In this document: positions 60,801-64,000 of the stretch, piece by piece | Layout: each line of letters begins with the position of its first letter | How positions within the stretch are numbered: position 1 is the first letter of the stretch | From: Liolophura sinensis | Taxonomy: Eukaryota; Mollusca; Polyplacophora; Chitonida; Chitonidae | NCBI RefSeq assembly: GCF_032854445.1 | Contig: NC_088302.1 | Span: forward strand, 50,064,046 to 50,128,045 | Length of the DNA: 64,000 nucleotides | Direction: 5' to 3' | Program-made: the position numbers and the translations under genes | The notes under the pieces: model-generated | What the model saw: only the letters and a program-made list of their open reading frames with translations | Told to the model about the DNA's origin: nothing | Databases searched by the model: none

Positions 60801-62916
60801 CCTTACGTGGTTCTCCTCATCTTGCTGGTCCGTGGCTGCACGCTAGAGGGCGCTGTGGATGGTATTATATTCTACTTGACTCCAAAATGGGAATATCTCC
60901 TGAGGGCCCAGGTGAAAACCCTCAAACTCTCATGATGTGTTTATATGTTATGTTTATACGTTTAACCCGTCGTGACATCATTTTTCTTTCAAAGAAAAGA
61001 TAACAAATAATATAACCTTAGTTATTTCGGAAGGAGAGAGAGAGGGGGGGGGGGGGGGAATAGACTTAAACAGCCACAGCCATTTTGCGATGACGTGCCT
61101 GGTAACTGTACCCAGCTGAATACTCTCGCTGACTACAGGGTCACGTGACCTGGTGGAGATTTTTCCCACTGCCTCTGTTCACTTACCTTGACCAATGAGA
61201 TAGACAATCGGATCACTTCCGTTAGTTCCAGAATATTTCACTTGTACATGGATAACACGTGAGTGTTCGAAGTAAACCACTGGCTGTTGGCAAGTAACTT
61301 TTCCAACCGTGACGCAAAAATTTTCGCCTCAGGGCTGTTTCAATGTGTAGCCTACACGACATATGAAAATGTTCTGAAGTCATATAGAAATGCTTCACAT
61401 ATTTATAGATGTATTGAAACTTTTCTCTTCTTTTGTGCTACCCCATCGGTTAACAGCAGTTGGAATTCTTAGAGCTTCTGGAATTAGCTGGTTGATATTT
61501 TGGCTTACTTGAAGAATTTGTGCAGGATGTATGTTTGTGAGAATGTCTCAGCGGCTTCATGTGCTGAAGTCCATGTTCACATTGTGAAAACTCCGTTTCA
61601 TTCCCCCGACAGACCTGGGCTGTGGCCGCCACACAGATCTTCTACTCTCTGGGGCCGGCTTTTGGCGGATTGATCACCATGGCGTCTTACAATCGCTTCA
61701 ACAACAACTGCTACAGGTGGGCTGGTGGTGGGCTCAAAATACTCGAGTACTGTCAAATGATTCCAATGCTAAAGTGTAAGAATACTTTTGAACAAAAGGC
61801 ATTCAAATCCTCTTAACAAACCATACCTATGTGTGATTTAACTGATTTTTTTATTTGATTTCTTTATTGGACTGGTGTTTTACGCTATACTCCAGAATAT
61901 TTCACTTAGTTGACGGCGGACAGCATTATGGTGGCAGGACCTTCCCATTCACGAGAGGAGAAGAAGCCAACATGAGGTAGACTTGAACTCAGAATGGCCG
62001 CATTAGTGAGAGGCCTCGGCGTCATTGTGCTACGCTAGCACGCTACAAATTGGTACCATTGTCCATACAACGTATGACTTATTGCGATCGGCAGTATGCT
62101 TACCCATGATTCCTTTCTCTTCTAGGGACGCCCTTATCGTCTCCTTTCTGAACAGTGCCACGAGCGTGTTCGCCGGGTTTGTTATCTTCTCGCTGATTGG
62201 CTTCATGGCACGGATGATGAATAAAGATCCTTCTGAGGTGGTCGATCAGGGTGAGTGGCAGTGAAACGATTAATCCCGATCCTAACGACCAACAAACAGT
62301 TCGTTTAAAGATGTAATGTTTTAAGCGAAACAAAAATTCAGCTGGTAACATACATCAAAAAACTTTAAAATTACTACACTGCTAGACATCACTGTGGTTG
62401 TCAATACGTTATCTCGCTTCTTACTGAACAGTACCATGGAAATATATATAACCTGATTATCACAGAAGAGTGGTTATCTCCTCATAGTGAGGAACACTGT
62501 TATCCTTCTGTTGCTTATTACCGCAACCGCAGGAAAGCATTAGTTTATAAAATATTTCACGGAAACATGTTTTTTTTTCAAGATTTTCTTACCAAGACCT
62601 CCCATGATACAACCTGGGGATGGTCGTGGCTTTCCCCCGGGCTCTGCCGGGATTCCTCCCATCATAACGCTGGTGGCCGTCGTATGAGTGAAATATACTT
62701 GCGTACGGTGTGAAAACACCAATGAAACAAATAAATAAATTCCTAGCCAAGATGATCACTTTTTTCCGAAGAGTCTCGCAACTATTCTGTTCCTTCTACC
62801 CTAGGTCCTGGCCTGGCGTTTATTGTGTATCCTGAAGGGATAGCCCAGATGCAGTCTCACCTTTATGGGCTGTTCTCTTCTTCATCATGCTGCTGACGCT
62901 AGGCATCGGCAGTCAG
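51897..62916 (+). CDS. SLC6 transporter paralogue (copy B), 3' end outside window, frameshifted in exon 10
   Basis: Ten exons correspond one-to-one with copy A in phase: 51897-51947, 57170-57422, 57679-57810, 58316-58510, 59098-59185, 60074-60206, 60777-60911, 61613-61716, 62126-62250 and 62805-62916. An alternative start is ATG 51909. Copy B shares [12 protein letters not shown] and [20 protein letters not shown] in TM1, [16 protein letters not shown] in TM6 (Phe346) and QTDGLHDIG before TM4. Exons 3-9 match copy A in length exactly, but exon 10 is 112 bases instead of 113. A base is missing near 62852-62853, giving TGA at 62894-62896, about 14 codons on. If real, the product lacks roughly the last third and would not transport; it may instead be a sequencing error or an allele. 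No exon 11 lies within the last 1,080 bases. Everything else looks under constraint, so any loss is recent. Confidence 0.8.
52425..52990 (+). repeat. 65-bp tandem repeat, interrupted by a SINE
   Basis: Eight unit starts (GCCTAAGAAATGAATCATTC) at about 52425, 52490, 52628, 52693, 52758, 52823, 52888 and 52953. Each contains CATTCTGAGGCTCGCCAT. The second unit is split by the SINE at 52498-52623. It lies in intron 1 of copy B. Confidence 0.9.
52498..52623 (-). mobile_element. 5'-truncated SINE inserted in the 65-bp array
   Basis: It starts with a T run and GATTGGTGTTTTACGCCGTA and stops in the body at CCCACGACCATCC. The 12-base GCAAGCCTAAGA occurs at both borders (52486-52497 and 52624-52635), a target-site duplication. 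Its sequence is close to 29491-29910, so the insertion is young. Confidence 0.9.
53133..53251 (+). repeat. Two-copy tandem duplication, about 58 bp
   Basis: ACAAATAAACCAGCAAAG is followed by CTGTTAAGTTTGCTAGG and ACGAGATAAT, then the same order again with several changes. It lies in intron 1 of copy B. Confidence 0.75.
53679..53926 (+). repeat. 79-bp tandem repeat, three near-identical copies
   Basis: Units begin TACGAATTTGTGATACGG at 53679, 53758 and 53837, and a partial fourth starts at 53916. The copies look identical by eye, suggesting recent expansion. Long frames on both strands here are by-products. Confidence 0.95.
54350..55215 (+). repeat. 70-bp satellite array with higher-order units
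   Basis: About 12 copies of a 70-bp unit contain TTGTTGACAATTGTATCGCC and GGACGATGAAGTGAC. Units starting 54421, 54491 and 54561 repeat as a block at 54631, 54701 and 54771, a 210-bp higher-order unit; 54841/54911 and 54981/55051 pair as 140 bp. The last unit is broken and contains a SINE scrap (CCCACGACCATCCGCAGGTT, 55160-55180). It lies in intron 1 of copy B. Confidence 0.9.
59560..59885 (-). mobile_element. Ty3/gypsy-like gag remnant, minus strand
   Basis: On the minus strand a frame encodes [20 protein letters not shown] and then [15 protein letters not shown]. This resembles the end of the capsid region of Ty3/gypsy gag proteins (IRERLLLEPDLTLEKA-type motif). It is followed by NQSG repeats. 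No protease, reverse transcriptase, integrase or LTR is visible in the flanks, so it is a short fragment in intron 5 of SLC6 copy B. The assignment rests on motif memory only. Confidence 0.55.
60252..60322 (-). mobile_element. SINE tail fragment, minus strand
   Basis: GCTGTTTCATGCCGTACTCA and AATATTCACTTACTA match the complement of the GGCGTAAAACACC-type tail. Intron 6 of copy B. Confidence 0.6.
61850..62040 (-). mobile_element. SINE with internal deletion, minus strand
   Basis: Tail complement (GGTGTTTTACGCTATACTCC), body CAGCATTATGGTGG, then head complement with AGACTTGAACTCAGAATGGC and GTCATTGTGCTACGCTAGCA. It ends about 85 bases before exon 9 of copy B. Confidence 0.75.
62605..62745 (+). 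mobile_element. SINE 3' half
   Basis: GGGATGGTCGTGGCTTTCCC, then CCGTCGTATGAGTGAAATAT, GTACGGTGTGAAAACACCAA and (AAAT)n. Intron 9 of copy B, about 60 bases before exon 10. Confidence 0.75.
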
Positions 62917-64000
62917 GTATGTAGAAGAGCCCACAGGCTACATTATCTTTATTGTAACCCAAGCTAGAATGACCTGCAGGCAAGCAACCATAGCGTAGTA
63001 AAGGGTAAGGAAGATGTAATGGGCAATACATTTCAGCACAACAATCCCCACGATATTCCCGCTAAACTCACCCAACTGTGTTAGGGTGGGTTACATATGT
63101 GCTGATCATAAAGCACAGAAATAATAGTGGAAACAATTCTTTGTTTGTTTCTACAGAACACAGAATGTTACAAACCAGATTTGACAGTAAATCACACCTT
63201 AAAAAATATGTTTGATACAGAATAGTTCCTTCCTTATTAAGTACAAAAAAAAAACCAGCTCAGATACGCCAGGGGTGTGAGAAGTAGACCCTACATTAAA
63301 TGCTTTATTAATTGAGTAAATAGCTTTCCCATATCTGGAACAGCATACATGCGACACCTGTCCTGACCATACTGTTTTCTGTGTTTCAAGCACTCCATGA
63401 ATGACTGTTCAATTAAGCGATTTATTATGCACTAAGCTGCTGAATAGCTTAATTCAAGGACACAACTCTCACCGTACAATTAGCCCTTAAAAATAGGATC
63501 TGATTCTCTGCGACTGATACCCGTGAAAATGTTCAGATATTGGACTTCCCACTGAATCCACGTTGCTCCCATTCTCCGCCTTAGATTCTGGGGTCAGCTA
63601 TTGGATACCTGTAGTGATATAATGTACTGTTGTAGCACGATGACTACACGGCTGTTATATACCGCTTCGGTAGACTGACGTCCACCTCGAAGCCGGGAGA
63701 CATGGGGGTCAAACCCAGGTCGGGTCATATCAAAGACAAAGACACAAGAAAACACAGTATATGTACATACACCTAATGACTCCTCCTAATGATTGTTAAG
63801 TACGACGTAAACCGAAAGCATACATACATCCCGTTCACATATATGCTTCCAGGTTATACCTGTTAAACATGTTCTCTGCACCATAAGGCCGCAATATTGC
63901 CGATGTGGCTTTAAACTATAATCCATAATCACCACCCACTCATCCCCCACCCCCACCCTCACTGTCGGCTTGACAGTGGTGACAAGAAGCAGTAGAAGGT
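62917..64000. other. Intron 10 of SLC6 copy B and window edge
   Basis: The matching intron in copy A is 526 bases long, but no homologue of exon 11 ([16 protein letters not shown]) is seen here, so the intron is longer, the exons lie beyond the window, or the gene is broken off. Apart from the SINE at 63615-63835 nothing was recognised. Confidence 0.5.
63615..63835 (+). mobile_element. tRNA-derived SINE of the second family
   Basis: The head-like part includes GGGGGTCAAACCCAGGTCGG (B box). The tail is TTGTTAAGTACGACGTAAAC with (CATA)n. The tail matches 34885-35255. Confidence 0.65.

Overview
The window looks like nuclear DNA of a lophotrochozoan animal, most probably a mollusc such as a bivalve. 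The evidence is GT-AG introns with small coding exons, AT-rich intergenic DNA, many microsatellites and minisatellites, and tRNA-derived SINEs whose tails (TACGGCGTAAAACACCAATC, then AAATAAATAAAT) resemble those I associate with molluscan genomes. Nothing supports bacterial genes, operons, CRISPR arrays or an intact RNA gene. The species cannot be told from the sequence.

Four protein-coding genes, all on the + strand, can be supported. (1) 2865-12912: an NWD1/NWD2-like STAND protein of 8 exons and about 1,790 residues. It has an RIIa/Dpy-30-like dimerisation segment, a DUF4062-like domain, a NACHT NTPase and WD40-type repeats; the last three parts lie almost wholly in one 4.4-kb terminal exon. 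(2) 24608-26005: a single-coding-exon coiled-coil protein of 465 residues that I do not recognise. (3) 33369-46539: a complete 15-exon SLC6 sodium/chloride-coupled transporter of 671 residues, closest to glycine transporters. (4) 51897-62916: a tandem paralogue of gene 3 with exons 1-10 in the same phases. Its exon 10 is one base short, so the frame is lost. Later exons would lie past the window edge.

The rest is accessory DNA. 13.6-24.6 kb and 26-33 kb are intergenic, with SINE pieces, two MITE-like elements and a few unassigned open frames. 46.9-51.9 kb separates the two transporters and holds a large TA-rich hairpin, SINEs and a GGAT microsatellite. Intron 1 of the second transporter (51.9-57.2 kb) holds at least four unrelated tandem arrays. 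Intron 5 of the same gene holds a Ty3/gypsy-like gag remnant.

The most unusual observation is that three tandem arrays in two unrelated genes begin exactly at an authentic exon-intron boundary and copy the end of the exon together with its 5' splice site. They are a 21-bp unit after NWD exon 3, a 38-bp unit present 32 times in strict register after transporter exon 12, and an 83-bp unit present six times after transporter exon 14. Each yields a row of extra, mostly consensus-like splice donors. A fourth array, of pyrimidine-tract/AG units resembling 3' splice sites, precedes NWD exon 2. I read this as a recurrent way of amplifying splice-site DNA, perhaps affecting U1 binding or splicing; that functional reading is inference.
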